Numbered from the stretch's first letter, positions 49,147 through 60,353 are shown. The stretch: 64,000 nucleotides of DNA from Cryptomeria japonica (GCF_030272615.1 NC_081405.1:648371420-648435419); one strand, 5' to 3'. A program made the numbers and translations. The notes: generated by a model not told the origin, from the letters alone.

Positions 49147-50003
49147 TGTTGGCATTATACACTCAGATGAGAATGGTTGATGTTGTAATAGGGTTCAAAG
49201 GTTCTACTGGCAAACAGACTTCACCTACCAGCATTGGCAGTCACTACATAGGTTATTCACACCGGCATCCAGTTACACTGGCAACAGATTATACCTCCAG
49301 TCCAAGCCGACTTGGAAATAATATTGTTTATGTGAAATGTATTGAATGTAATATTTTATTTGTATAGCTGATATGATGTATTGTAAAGACACATATATGT
49401 ATGAGATCTTGTAGGTCATTTTAATAGAGAGTGTATCTATGTAGGTATGTATGTAAGCAGTATATGAAAATGAATAATTGTATATGCATTTGGATGCATT
49501 TATTTTGAGAGTGAATAAGAAGCAAAGAAGAATGAAGCAAGGTTTTTGGTAGAGGCATCAAACAAAGCTTAAACCGGTACTGAATCTAGCATTGTAGAGG
49601 AAATTTTGAGTAGTACATTCTCATTGGATTTAACCATCCAATTGTGTAGTCAGTGTGACTCCATTTTTGTATTGAGAAGTGAGCTCTAGGTAGTTGGCCT
49701 TCCTGCATGTCTAGGCCCCTATTGTACTAAGTAATATTTATTCATATTGGCCAGTGAGTAAATATTGTGGGTCACATATCCCATTGAGGTTTTTCCCTTA
49801 CTGAGTTTCCTCGCCAAAAATATTTGTGTTATGGTGTGCATTGATGATTATTCTTCCATTTCTCTTTACTACATTATTTCTTGCTTACCGGTATATTAAT
49901 TTGGGTTGTAAAGTTGCAAATAAGTTTAAATCTTTCATCTATCGGTTAGACACTGATTCAGCCCCCCCTCTCAGTGTCTTTGGGACTAACCAAGATTTTA
50001 ACA
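49147..50003 (+). repeat. 5' LTR of the pol-less element (857 bp)
   Basis: It begins TGTTGG and ends 'gattttaaca' before AT-TGGTATCAGAGC. Compared with the 3' LTR it lacks about 20 bp near 49185 and has many substitutions. It shares 'gagctctaggtagttggcc' and 'aggcccctattgtac' with the copia LTRs. Confidence 0.88.
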
Positions 50004-50005
50004 AT

Positions 50006-50018
50006 TGGTATCAGAGCC
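50006..50018 (+). promoter_or_regulatory. Primer-binding site of the pol-less element
   Basis: TGGTATCAGAGCC, complementary to the initiator tRNA-Met 3' end, starts two bases after the LTR. Confidence 0.85.
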
Positions 50019-50074
50019 TAGTCCTCTATTTGCAAAAGCTTAACAACTTGAGGAAGATTCTGAAACTGGTATCG

Positions 50075-51180
50075 ATGGAAAGTTTGAGACAACAGTTGGA
50101 AGGATCTCTTGAAGATTTTGATGCAAAAAAATTGAAGAATATCAAACTGGAAGATGAACTCAGAACTGCTGGGGAATTTATCAAACCACTTCAAGATAAC
50201 TTGGTTATAGCAAATAATAAGAGAAAAGAATTACATGTGCAACTGCAAAACCAAGATGATGAAGAAAAGGAAACTCTTAGAGATATTGCAGAGAAACTGA
50301 GAAAAGAGAAAAGTAACATGAGGAATGAGATGCAATATTTAACCATGGGACTATGTAAGGATATTGAAGATACAAAGAAGAATGAGGAAGATTTGGCCTG
50401 AAGACTTAATGAAAGATCAGATGAATCTGTAAGGCTTAGTTATCAAAATGATATGCTATGCTTAAAACATATTTGATTCACATGTAACATGACAAAGAGG
50501 AACTTATGAGATAAGTTAGCACTCTTGAAGGTAAGTTGGTCACTGCAAATGAATACAAAGACAAATTCAAGAAGAGTTTAGATAAGCTTGGTGATATGCT
50601 AAAAAGTCAAAAACCTGATGGATAAATAGTTGGAATTGGATTTGAGCATAGAGAAAGTTCCAGAACTAAAAATAATCATTATCATAGAAAACTGGGAAGG
50701 CAACCTAATGCTTATAAATTCAATGGAAAATGTTTTAATTGCAACAAATTTGGTCATAGAGAAAATCAATGCAGATTTAGGAATAATCAGAATACAAACT
50801 CATCCACCAATCAATGCTCCAAATGCAATAAAAATGGTCATAACTCAGATAATTGTAGAATCAATGTGAAATTATATGTTTGTGATAGATTTGGACATCT
50901 ATCTAATCAATACAAAACTCAAACTGATCAAGGTTAAGGAAAAGATATTCAGAGGAACAATGTAACCTATTATGCATGTAATAAGATTGGGCATGTTGCA
51001 AAATTTTGTAGAAGCAAGACTGTACCAACAAACAAAAAAGGATCTAATGAGAAAGGAAAATAAAAGGTAAATGAAATCAAGCAAGAATTTTCTAAACAAT
51101 GGATTAGGAAGAGAGATTGAAGAAATGATGAATCTGTCTCTGCATAGGCAAAACAGAGTAATCCTGCACTAGTAGAATAG
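50075..51180 (+). pseudogene. Gag-like protein: coiled coil plus four zinc knuckles
   Basis: The ATG at 50075 follows a leader resembling the copia leader. Residues 1-110 are a charged coiled coil (MESLRQQLEGSLEDFDAKKL, TLRDIAEKLRKEKSNMRNEM) with no visible UBN2-type copia gag domain. After stops and a frame change there are four tandem CCHC-type motifs. CFNCNKFGHRENQC (from 50731) and CSKCNKNGHNSDNC (from 50815) are complete. YVCDRFGHLSNQY and YYACNKIGHVAKFC have lost one or more cysteines. Such knuckles bind RNA in gag proteins, so packaging of the element's own RNA is the likely role. Several stops (TGA/TAG/TAA) mean this copy is not functional as it stands. Confidence 0.6.
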
Positions 51181-51555
51181 AGTAATTCTACACTAGCAGG
51201 AGATTCTTCATCTAGCTAAGGAATAATCCTTAGGGGTAAGGAAACTAATTGAAGATCATGAATTTATCCTCAGTTGGTGGTAAGAAGTTATATTTCTTCT
51301 TTACCGACACATATGTTGGGAATTCACTTCATCGGTGAAGCATTTAATGCGATTGCAAGTTAACTTTTTGGTTATAAAGCACTTGAATTTTTCATTTCAA
51401 CTTACCAAAGAATTCAAGCATTCGAAGAGTGTGAAATTTGAGCATCAAAATTTAGGAAGCAAAGCAGCAAACATTTTTTAGGGCATCCAAAGTTTTCACT
51501 TGCATTCGACAGTCAAAGGTATTTATCCGACAGTCAAAGATATTTATCTTATGAC

Positions 51556-54500
51556 ATGGCTTCTTCATCCTCCATTCCTGAATTTATTGCAAACCCTACT
51601 ATTGTGGAAAATCTCAAGTGTCCTAGACCAGTTTTCAAAATAATCCCTAAGATAGGAAAGTTAGATAACTCCATTGGTACATTTTCAAAAATTCTGAAAG
51701 GAGTTGTGTTTGTTGAAGATCCTAGGGCATACATTCACTGTAACATCAAATATTTAGGGTCTGGGGATTTAAGGAACATGTTCATGAATGTTATCACTGA
51801 CAACCAAGGTATAGTCAAATCAGAACACAAGGTTATTGAAGATTTAGGGTTCACTAACATCCTTCACATGCCTGAATTCTCAGATGAGATTGTTTGTTAT
51901 GTTCTTAGCCGAGTACATAGAGAATTTTTGTGGTTAGATTCAGTTTTAAAGATCACTAAGGAAGCAATTAAGGTTGTTACTAGTTTAGCTTCTACTAGCA
52001 CTAGTCCCAAGAAGACAAAGAAAATTCCAAACAAAGAGGTTATGAACTTAATCGTAGCTACAATTGACAACAGATCACTTAGGGTTAGTGATATAGTAGA
52101 CAACAATGTTAAATATGCTAGTATGGTTATTTGATACAAAGTTGCTCACACTAATAGACTAAATTTTGTTTCAAGTTTATGCAATCATAGTGCCTATGAG
52201 ATGATTATGAATAATGCAAAAATTGACATGTGTGAATGGTTGAAAGATGAACTGTTAGAAAATTTAAGCAAGATCAAAGGTGACAAGAAGGGAACTTTCA
52301 GGTTTGGGAATTTAATTGTATTCTTAATTCTATATTTCTCAAAGGAGATTCCCAGTATTGGACACAAGGACTTTGCCTATGATATTTGTGTTGGAAAATA
52401 GATTAAGGAGGGAATTACCAGCATAGGTTCAGATAGTGACAAATTGGTAAAAGATTATTTCAAGAACTTTCAAGCTAAAATGAGGCAAAGGGAAAGGATT
52501 CTCGAGAGCATTGTAGACAAGTACGACAAACAAATATGCTTTGTCATTAAAAGAGATAATTTATGGATGGAGGTATTTAGACCTAGAACTATTTGGATAA
52601 CAGAGATGGGTTATGAAGTTCACTCACACATCTTGGATTCATATGCAAAAATACTCCTAGATGCTCCACCGGAACCCTTAGAGAAAATATTTGGAAATTT
52701 TGAAACTATAGAGAGTGGTGTTGCTATGAAGAAGCAAAAGAAGAAAAGAGACAAAGTAATAAAAGGTGCTTCAAAGTTTTTGGAAGTTGTTAAGAAGGGA
52801 TTACTAAAATTAGATATGATGAAAGGTGTTACTAAAAAAGAAGGAAAATCAGAACAACATCCAGTAGCACATATTTCTCCTGTGGCTACCTCATCTGACT
52901 CTGATAGTGATAAGGCTGTTGAATTCAAAAGGGTGAAAAGAAAGAAAAGAAAACCCTCACCGACACCTGCTCCATCACCAAAGAAATCAAGAACACTAAA
53001 AAAGAAACAAAGGGATGTGAGAGAGCCCAGTAGTTAGAAGAAGGTCACACCAAAGAAGCAATTGGAACAAAAGGAACTGGATATTCTTTCGCTGACAGAG
53101 CTAATAAATGAAATAACTCAGGAAGGAAATCTTAGTAATGTTAGTAAGTTTTATCATTCTTTTATTGATTCAGATAAGGATACTATTGAGGAAAGAATTA
53201 TTTGTATGTGGATATATATAAGAAGGTTCTTGTTGAGGTTGTATATGTTCTTCCTAATAGTTTATACTTAAGACTCAAAGCAAAAAGAATGTTTGTTATG
53301 GAGTTAGACAAGAAATTGAAGGTTAAGGCACTATTAGCCGTTCATCCTGTTAATTCTAAACAAGAAATAGATGACTTAATATCTGAAGCTAATAGGATTC
53401 CTTTTTGTGAGTGGTCACTGGCAAGTTAGTCTTATGGCCGACAAAGTAAAAGAGATTGCAGATGAAATAGCTGATAAATGGGATATATTCTTTATTGAGA
53501 AGGAGAAAAGAGAAGAGAAAGATAGACAAAAAATTGATAAATCATTTACTAAAGTATATTAGAAAATAGACAAGGGAAAGGGTAAGGTTGGCAGTGTACC
53601 TAACATTACAGTTAAGGATAACTTTCTGCCACCAGCACAAGACACCCCACTGATAGTATCAGAGGCACCAACAGAAAAGGAAAATGAGCCTAAAGAAGAG
53701 ATATCAGAGGAAGTGAAAACAAATAATTTTGATTTTGAGTCAGAAATTCTATTCACAATGAATGTTGACACTCAGGACATCAATATTGTGTTGGACAAGG
53801 AAACTGCAGAAGAAAATAATTCTGAAGATATAAATGTTGAGAAACCTAAATCATTGCTCAAAACTGTGGACACTTAGTAGAACATTGAAATACCGGCTGA
53901 AGTAGAAAAGGAACAAGAATAGACACAATCAGAGCTAGAAGATTATAAGAATGAGAGTAAATGTGAGAATAAGAGAAAGTGGATAAAGAAAAGATTAAGG
54001 ATGGAAACAAGGAAGAAGAAGTGGTTAAGGAAACTTAACAAGTATCTGGAGAAGAGAAGAAAGTTATTTCATATCCTAGCACTCCTCCCAGTACTTCTAC
54101 TATGGATTATAGATTGACAAATGCAATTGATGTATTATTAGATTCCATCAAGAAGATAATAGAATGCAATGCCTTAGCATTTAAGGCTATTGATGATTCT
54201 TTACCAATTTTGCAAATGATTGCACCGGCATGCAAGCTTGATCACACTGTTGGGTCTATAGGTAAATTTGACACATTGTCCAAATTCATTTCTTCTAACA
54301 TTCAAACTATAGATAAGATAAATGAGGAGACCATTAAGGAAAGAGTTAATAAGGAGAAGGATGAATTCTTTGATAAAACAATAAAGGATTGCACACAACA
54401 GATTCATTCATTGTTATAGACATTGAATTCCACCATTCTGGAATACAAAGAACTATACAAGGAAGCATGCAAATCTCACCATCTAACAAAAGATATTGAT

Positions 54501-54896
54501 GAGAAAATAAAGAAAACACAAAAAGAAATTGATCATATTGCTGACAATATGATTGGTTCTTCAAAACTCACATCATTTTTGGATCAAGAGATGGCTACTT
54601 ATGAAGAGAAGATTGAATAATTGGAAAGGGAGAAAGTAAGGTTAAAGATAAAAACCCGAGAGTTAAAGAAAAAACTTGGTCCTAGATTGGATAATTTGTT
54701 AACACACCAAAATGAGCTATCTAAGGCAACTATTCAAGGGGAAAGATCACCGAAGCAACAGATGCATTATCTTACCAGGATGATCCAACAGAGAGAGACT
54801 ATAATTTCTGATAGCACCAAGGTTTTGCAAGGTCTTAACTTTGTTTTGGCACACATTTTTCAGATTGTACATAACCAGCTACAAGTTTCTAGGTAA
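51556..54896 (+). pseudogene. Large unknown ORF (about 1,100 codons) occupying the place of pol
   Basis: The ATG at 51556 opens MASSSSIPEFIANPTIVENL. The N-terminal region (to about 52680) has protein-like blocks: KYLGSGDLRNMFMNVITDNQ, EIVCYVLSRVHREFLWLDSV, GTFRFGNLIVFLILYFSKEI, NLWMEVFRPRTIWITEMGYE. A basic linker follows (KRVKRKKRKPSPTPAPSPKK near 52930-52990, a possible nuclear signal), then an acidic section (EAPTEKENEPKEEISEEVKT). The C-terminal coiled-coil part spans 54102-54896 (LDSIKKIIECNALAFKAIDD, DIDEKIKKTQKEIDHIADNM, REKVRLKIKTRELKKKLG). In-frame stops are few (about 52135, 52400, 53038, 53428, 53561, 53877, 54418, 54619) plus frame shifts near 53200, 53430 and 54080. The long protein-like frames imply past selection. 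No known domain is recognised; there is mild resemblance to plant 'putative transposon protein' segments. Confidence 0.6.
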
Positions 54897-55069
54897 ATTT
54901 TGAATTTTTTAGTCTTTTGACATCCTTTGTCATTGATGTCAAAGGGGGACTTGGTGTAATGAGAAAAATGTACAGAAGGAGATCATTTTCTCAAGGGGAG
55001 CAATCTCAGTTTTTTGACTTCATTTTGGATATCAGTTTTTGGATTTTTCTCATGAGTGTTGCCATCAAT

Positions 55070-55084
55070 GCCAAAGGGGGAGAT
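55070..55084 (+). promoter_or_regulatory. Polypurine tract of the pol-less element
   Basis: CCAAAGGGGGAGAT lies directly before TGTTGG of the 3' LTR. Two further purine-rich copies lie upstream (about 54937-54955, 'gtcaaagggggacttgg', and 54989-55000, 'aaggggagc'). Confidence 0.85.
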
Positions 55085-55967
55085 TGTTGGCATTATACAA
55101 TCAGACGAGAATGGTTGATGTTGTCATTGATGGAAACCAACTAGTAATAGGGTTCAAAGGTTCTACTGGCAAACAAACTTCACCTACCGACACCGGTCGT
55201 CACTACATAGGTTATTCAAATTGGCAACTAGTTACACCGACAACAGACTATACCAGCAGTCCAAGCTAACTTGGAAATAATATTGTTTATGCGAAATATA
55301 TTGTAATGTAATATTTTATTTGTATAGCCGACATTATGTATTGTAAAGACTCATATATGTATGAGAACTTGTAGGTCATTTGAATAGAGAGTGTATGTAT
55401 ATAGGTATGTATGTAAGCAGCATATGAAAGCGAATAATTGTTATATGCATTTTGATGTATTTATCTTGAGAGAGAATAAGAAGAAGAGTAGAGTGAAGCA
55501 ATGTTTTTGGAAGAGGTATCAGAAAGAGCTTAAACTAGTATTGAATCCAGCATTGCAGATGTTGTTTTGAGCAGAACATTCTCATTGCATTTAACCATCC
55601 CATTGTGTAGTCAGTGTGAGCCTATTTTTGTATTGAGTAGTGAGCTCTAGGCAGTTGGCCTTCTTGCATGTGCAGGCCCCTATTGTACTAAGTAATATTT
55701 ATTCATATTGGTCAGTGAGTAAATATTATGGGTCACCAATCCCATCGAGGTTTTTCCCTTACCTGGTTTCCTCGCCAAAAATATCTGTGTTATGGTGTGC
55801 ATTGATGATTATTCTTTTCTTTCTGTTTACTACATTATTACTTGCTTACTAGTATATTAATTTGGTTTGTAAAGTTGCAAATAAGTTTAAATCTTTCATC
55901 TACTAGTTAGACACTATTTCACACCTCCCCCCTCTCAGTGTCTTTGGGACTAACCATGTATCTTACA
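55085..55967 (+). repeat. 3' LTR of the pol-less element (883 bp)
   Basis: It begins TGTTGGCATTATACAATC and ends 'catgtatcttaca'. It retains about 20 bp ('tcattgatggaaaccaact') absent from the 5' LTR. Confidence 0.88.
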
Positions 55968-55989
55968 AATATTTCATTAATTAAAATAA

Positions 55990-56620
55990 AATTACAAGGG
56001 TGCTCTTTACTTGATGGGGCCACATCATCTTCCTGATCATTTTGTCTAGCCTCATCCTCAACATCTTGAACACCCTCTAAATCCTCTGGAGTTCAAACAT
56101 GAAAGGTTACATTAATCAATACATTAATTGCAATTAAATTTGTTTAAAGGAATAACAGTGGTCCTCTTTACTTGGTGGGGCCCCATCATGTTCCTAATGT
56201 TGTCTACCTAGATCATGCTCAACTTGCTCACCAGGGTCTACATGCTCTAAACTAAAAGCCAAAAAGGTTAAATTAATTACTATACCAATTTCAAATAAAG
56301 ATATTTAATTGTAATAATCATTACAAGCTCATCCTCAACATCTTGAACACCCTCTAAATCCTTTGTAGTTGAAAAATGAAAGGTTACATTAATCAATACA
56401 CCAATTGCAATTTAATTTGTTTAAAGTTATAACAGTGGTTCTCTTTACCTGGTGGGGCCCCATCACATTCCTAATTTTGTCTACCTGGATAAGGCTCAAC
56501 TTGCTCACCACGGTCTACATACTCTAAAATAAAAACAAAAAAGGTTACACTAATTACTACACCAATTTCAATTTAAGATGTTTAATTGTAATAATCATTA
56601 CATAGAAAAAAAATTGTTTA
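55990..56620 (-). repeat. Tandemly duplicated exon-like units, about 290 bp
   Basis: Two similar blocks (about 56040-56325 and 56326-56615) and part of a third at 55990 carry 'ctcatcctcaacatcttgaacaccctctaaatcc' and 'ctctttac.tggtggggccccatca', separated by AT-rich intron-like DNA. On the minus strand these translate as short acidic peptides (EDLEGVQDVEDE, EQVEHDLGRQH). They look like duplicated small exons at the 3' end of the gene at 56635-58780. Confidence 0.55.
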
Positions 56621-56634
56621 GCACGTGAATACCT

Positions 56635-58780
56635 CTAGTACTGGGATTCACACCACAACCTTCATCATGTGTAGGTTGTGTTCCACCTTGTGCAGGTTGC
56701 ATTCCAATGTCATGTGCATTGTTATGATTGCTTGATTATTTAAAACAAATATAGTCACATTATACTAGAAATTAACGTCTCGAATAGATTATTTCTCAAG
56801 TATTCAATTTTAAATAATTTTCATTTAGCTTATTTACATGATTGACGGATGCATTTTATTCTTTTGTTTAACCAATCAATCCTTTTAGATGTTCAACCAT
56901 GACTCTATAGCCCTCCCAGAAGGTAATTTTCATGTCATCTTTTGTGGGCACTCTATCGAATTCAAAGCCTTGAATGTTTTGCTTAATATCATGATTTTTT
57001 CTTGTATTATTTAATGATTAAAAAAATATTTGTAATTTATTATTTCGATGTGATATTTCATTTATTGATACTTACAATTCGTGTGGCAACTTTCATATAA
57101 CCACCAGAGCTGAGTTTGTGTTGCCCGTGCTTTTCTAGTAATGTCTTAGCTACCTTGATGTGTTGAGTAGTCTATGAAAAGTTTGAAATATGTTAGATTA
57201 TATAAATATAAAGAGTAATTAGTACATACTTACATTCTTAATAGTATCACATACCTTCTTCTGCATGGTGTTGTATTTCATTTTTTCCTTTAAAATCTCT
57301 CCTTTGCATCCAAAATCAAGTCCTTCCACTCCCTCTCTAGAATCATGGGGGACACTCGTACATTTTGTTCTTCTCTAAATGTGTCCTATACTGGTCCCTC
57401 ACATACTTTAGATGTTTGCCAACTTGATCAAGGACTTTGCTTTTCTCTAATGTGTCATTTTTGAACAACCAAACCAAAGGGTTTACGAGCTCATCTTTTA
57501 ACTTTTTTTCTTGCTCATTCCACCATTTATGTATGGTGGTCCCAAAGATATCCAATGTAATTTCATTAAGATTTTTTTTTTAAATATCATTTCCTGTAAA
57601 TAAATCATGGGATGATTAGTCCAAAACAAGTGATCAATAAGTAAATTAAAATTACTTTATATAGCATAATAACTGTAAAGTACCTAGAACCTTCTCTATC
57701 TTTATGGGAAGAAAACCTTTGGTCACCACAAATGTGACTGGCAATGTTTCCATACTAGCAATACGGGAAGATATAGGAAATGTTGCTATGGTATCACCAC
57801 TAGTGGGCTCTACATCCTCGTGTACATGTCTTGCTAGAGAAAATGAATCCACTATGAAATGCCCCCAAGAAAGAACACTTCAAGGGAAATAAATACATAA
57901 CAAAAGAGAGAGAAAAAGAGGGATCTACCAACTCTGGGGTCAATATGATGTGCACTATTGGATGTTTGCATGTTGCGTGTTGTCGACATTGTAGTTGGCA
58001 ATATAGGTGGGGATGATCAGATTTGATGAGGTGGCATTTGCACAGGAACATGGACATCACCTAAAAAATAATACATTAAATATACAAAACATTAAATATA
58101 TGAGAAATAACACAGTGGTGCAGGAGCACAAAGACCACAATGAGGAACTAGGACCAATTTCTTAAAGCAGTATTTTTAATGTATGGAACATGGACATCAC
58201 CTGAACTACTTGGAGTACCCTGATCATGGCTACCAACTTGATAAGGATGCACTATTTCTTGTAAAAACAACACATACATATTTTAGTTCCTAACATAAAA
58301 GAGTATAAAATATAAACCATTTTTGAACTTATGTTATAATTAAAGATTTCATTACTGCTTACTTGCATGTTTTGTTCTCTCTGCATCAATTGTTGCAACC
58401 TCTCTTTTATTGCATCAGTTTGAGGGACTTGGTATGCCAGAGCAATAATTTCTCTATTAATTTTTTTTTGGATCTTTCTCATCATCATGACAAGGTTTGT
58501 GGAATATGCGATGTCATCATCACATAATAGTGAGTCCACCGATGTATTGTCATTAGGTAATGGAGGTGCCTTTCCCTAAACATCCATCTGTGACATGAAT
58601 ATTAGTAACATTATCAAAATTTCTTGAAAACCCTTAAGAAAAGAATATAATAATATAACATTTTGCTTCTATCTAATTTGTACAATTACAATGAGGTTTT
58701 CCTGCTGGGTAGAAGGGCTGGGAGATACACCCCTGTCTATGCTATGTGTTGGATGAATGTCACCCTATGACAAATATTAA
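56635..58780 (-). pseudogene. Multi-exon transposon-related gene remnant (Transposase_24-like?)
   Basis: A series of minus-strand exon-like pieces has plausible GT-AG edges. They are: 58770-58690 (HPTHSIDRGVSPSPSTQQEN); 58580-58360 (PPLPNDNTSVDSLLCDDD, then NREIIALAYQVPQTDAIKER, donor CAA|GTAAGC); 58260-58205 (EIVHPYQVGSHDQGTPSS); 58055-57935 (PILPTTMSTTRNMQTSNSAH); 57850-57685 (EDVEPTSGDTIATFPISSRI, donor TAG|GTACTT). The next piece is 57595-57255 (TLDIFGTTIHKWWNEQEKKL, SKVLDQVGKHLKYVRDQYRT, then REWKDLILDAKE in a shifted frame). The last are 57175-57075 (VAKTLLEKHGQHKLSSGGYM, donor GTAAGT) and 57000-56880 (FDRVPTKDDMKITFWEGYRV). The WNEQ...RDQYRTHL and HKLSSGGY parts recall plant transposon genes of the Transposase_24 type. 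Internal stops suggest a pseudogene. Exon limits are approximate. Confidence 0.4.
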
Positions 58781-58897
58781 ATATAAAAAAAAACATTAGT
58801 GAAATGAAACCAATAGACTTAGAAAAAAAACTTAATAATAAAATGGTATATTGGAGTCATTAATTTAAGGTTGGTGTGAGTGGTATATAGTATGTAC

Positions 58898-59046
58898 CAC
58901 CCCCATGATAGTAACTTTGTTCGTATCTATGCGATTTAAATTATAGTTGATTATCAGCTCTTCCCCTACACTTATTGATTTTATCGCACATATAAATATA
59001 CGATTTCCCTCGTGTGCCTCAAATATGCAATTGGGTTGATTATTAG
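58898..59046 (-). pseudogene. SET-domain-like C-terminal fragment, cut by a copia insertion
   Basis: The minus frame reads NNQPNCIFEAHEGNRIFI, then CAIKSISVGEELIINYNLNR and a probable donor G|GTACAT at 58897. NxxPNC, RIFICAIKSI and GEELIINY follow the order of the conserved C-terminal part of SET methyltransferase domains (NHxxxPNC, then GEELxxxY). The upstream part is missing because the copia LTR begins at 59047. It may be the 5' neighbour exon of the gene at 56635-58780 or a separate gene piece. It could also be a chance similarity, but three motifs in order make that unlikely. Confidence 0.5.
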
Positions 59047-60295
59047 TGTTGGCATTATGGATGAATTGATTACGTGTTGCATTGATGTTTTATCATTGAT
59101 GTCAACACTAGCTATTATGGATGGTTATCGACATACAGGTTTTGGTTAACGATAGAAGAGATTATCTGTTGGACACTTCCTGTATGTTCAGATCTATCCA
59201 ATGTCATTGGTGCTTTTGGAGCATGTTTTGGTCAATTGGTATTGGCTTGGTATTGGATATTATCATACATGCTTGCCAACCCTTATCAACATTGGTTTAA
59301 GGCTTTACCGGTAGAGCTTTCACTGAGGAATCATGATAGGATGCATATGTGGTGTTGATGCGGCTTCTAGATGGATTTTAGGATGCTGAAAATGTTCTTT
59401 GATCATGCTTCAACTGCTTGAATACATTGCTTTGCCATGGTAGACCCAGAATAGGTCTGGTACCTATCTAGGTTATGGACCGCTATCATGTTAACATGTA
59501 CTCTACACATTACCAGGATGTTTCAGGAGGATTAATGAATTTGTTATTATTGTTTTGGTCTTAAGTCGACATGGCATATCATTGTAATATGGAATTATGT
59601 AATGATCTTATTGTAATATCTTTTAGGTGGCTGACCTAATTGGTTTAGGTCTTAGGGTTGGTATAAATGAGTGTAAGATCTCATTGTAGATCATGTGATG
59701 TGGAAATAAAAGGTGTATCATGGTCATGAATTGTAATATCATATGTGAAGGATTAGGTCGATCATAGGTGATCGAATTGGGATTAAGGAAGAGGTCAAAA
59801 TCCTCTAGTATTGAGCTTAATCAGGACTGTAATAAGGCATGGTAGATGCTATCTCTAGCAGTTCACTTTATTGGATTGTTATCCATTTTTCTTGATGTGG
59901 TTTTAACCTTTGTAGTCAATGAGACTCTTTTGTAATGAGCAGTATGCTCTAGGCAATGTGCCTTCCTACATGTGTAGGCCCCTCATTGTATCACATACTT
60001 TTTGTAGAGGTATCATCTGACTGTGGGTAGGCTTCCCACTGTAGTTTTTCCCTTTCTAAGTTTTTCACATAAAAATCATGGTTTTATGTGGCATGATTTC
60101 TTTGCATTTATTATCTATTTAATTGTTGAGTTACATTGTTTATCGGTATCTATGTCTATCAACATCTGTTTATACTTTACTAGTATTTGAATGTTTATGT
60201 GATATGGTTGAAGGTTGTATTGTGGATTAAATATTATAACTATTAATAACTGATTCACCACCCCTCCTCTCAGTTGTTCATTGGTTATCCGAATA
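59047..60295 (+). repeat. 5' LTR of the plus-strand copia element (1,249 bp)
   Basis: It begins TGTTGGCATTATGG and ends CCGAATA, followed by AT and the PBS; the expected terminal CA has become TA. A TATA box GGTATAAATGAG is at about 59658-59670. The motif 'gtgccttcctacatgtgtaggcccct' near 59958 recurs in the LTRs at 49147 and 55085. Confidence 0.85.
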
Positions 60296-60297
60296 AT

Positions 60298-60310
60298 TGG
60301 TATCAGAGCT
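60298..60310 (+). promoter_or_regulatory. Primer-binding site of the plus-strand copia element
   Basis: TGGTATCAGAGCT lies two bases after the LTR end and is complementary to initiator tRNA-Met. Confidence 0.88.
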
Positions 60311-60353
60311 TTGGTCCTATTTTGTAGAAGCTTAACTGCTTGAGGTAGATCCT

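Larger units (their letters stand above)
49147..55967 (+). mobile_element. Nonautonomous LTR retrotransposon (6,821 bp) lacking pol, with a gag-like gene and a large unknown ORF
   Basis: The two LTRs (49147-50003 and 55085-55967) both start TGTTGGCATTATAC and end in ACA. Flanking 5-mers agtat (49142-49146) and aatat (55968-55972) match at 4 of 5 positions. The PBS is at 50006 and the polypurine tract at 55070-55084. The 5.1-kb interior encodes a coiled-coil/zinc-knuckle protein and a second ORF of about 1,100 codons. No protease, integrase, RT or RNase H motif is visible in any frame. Pol functions would have to come in trans, most simply from the copia family found on both sides. Confidence 0.85.
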
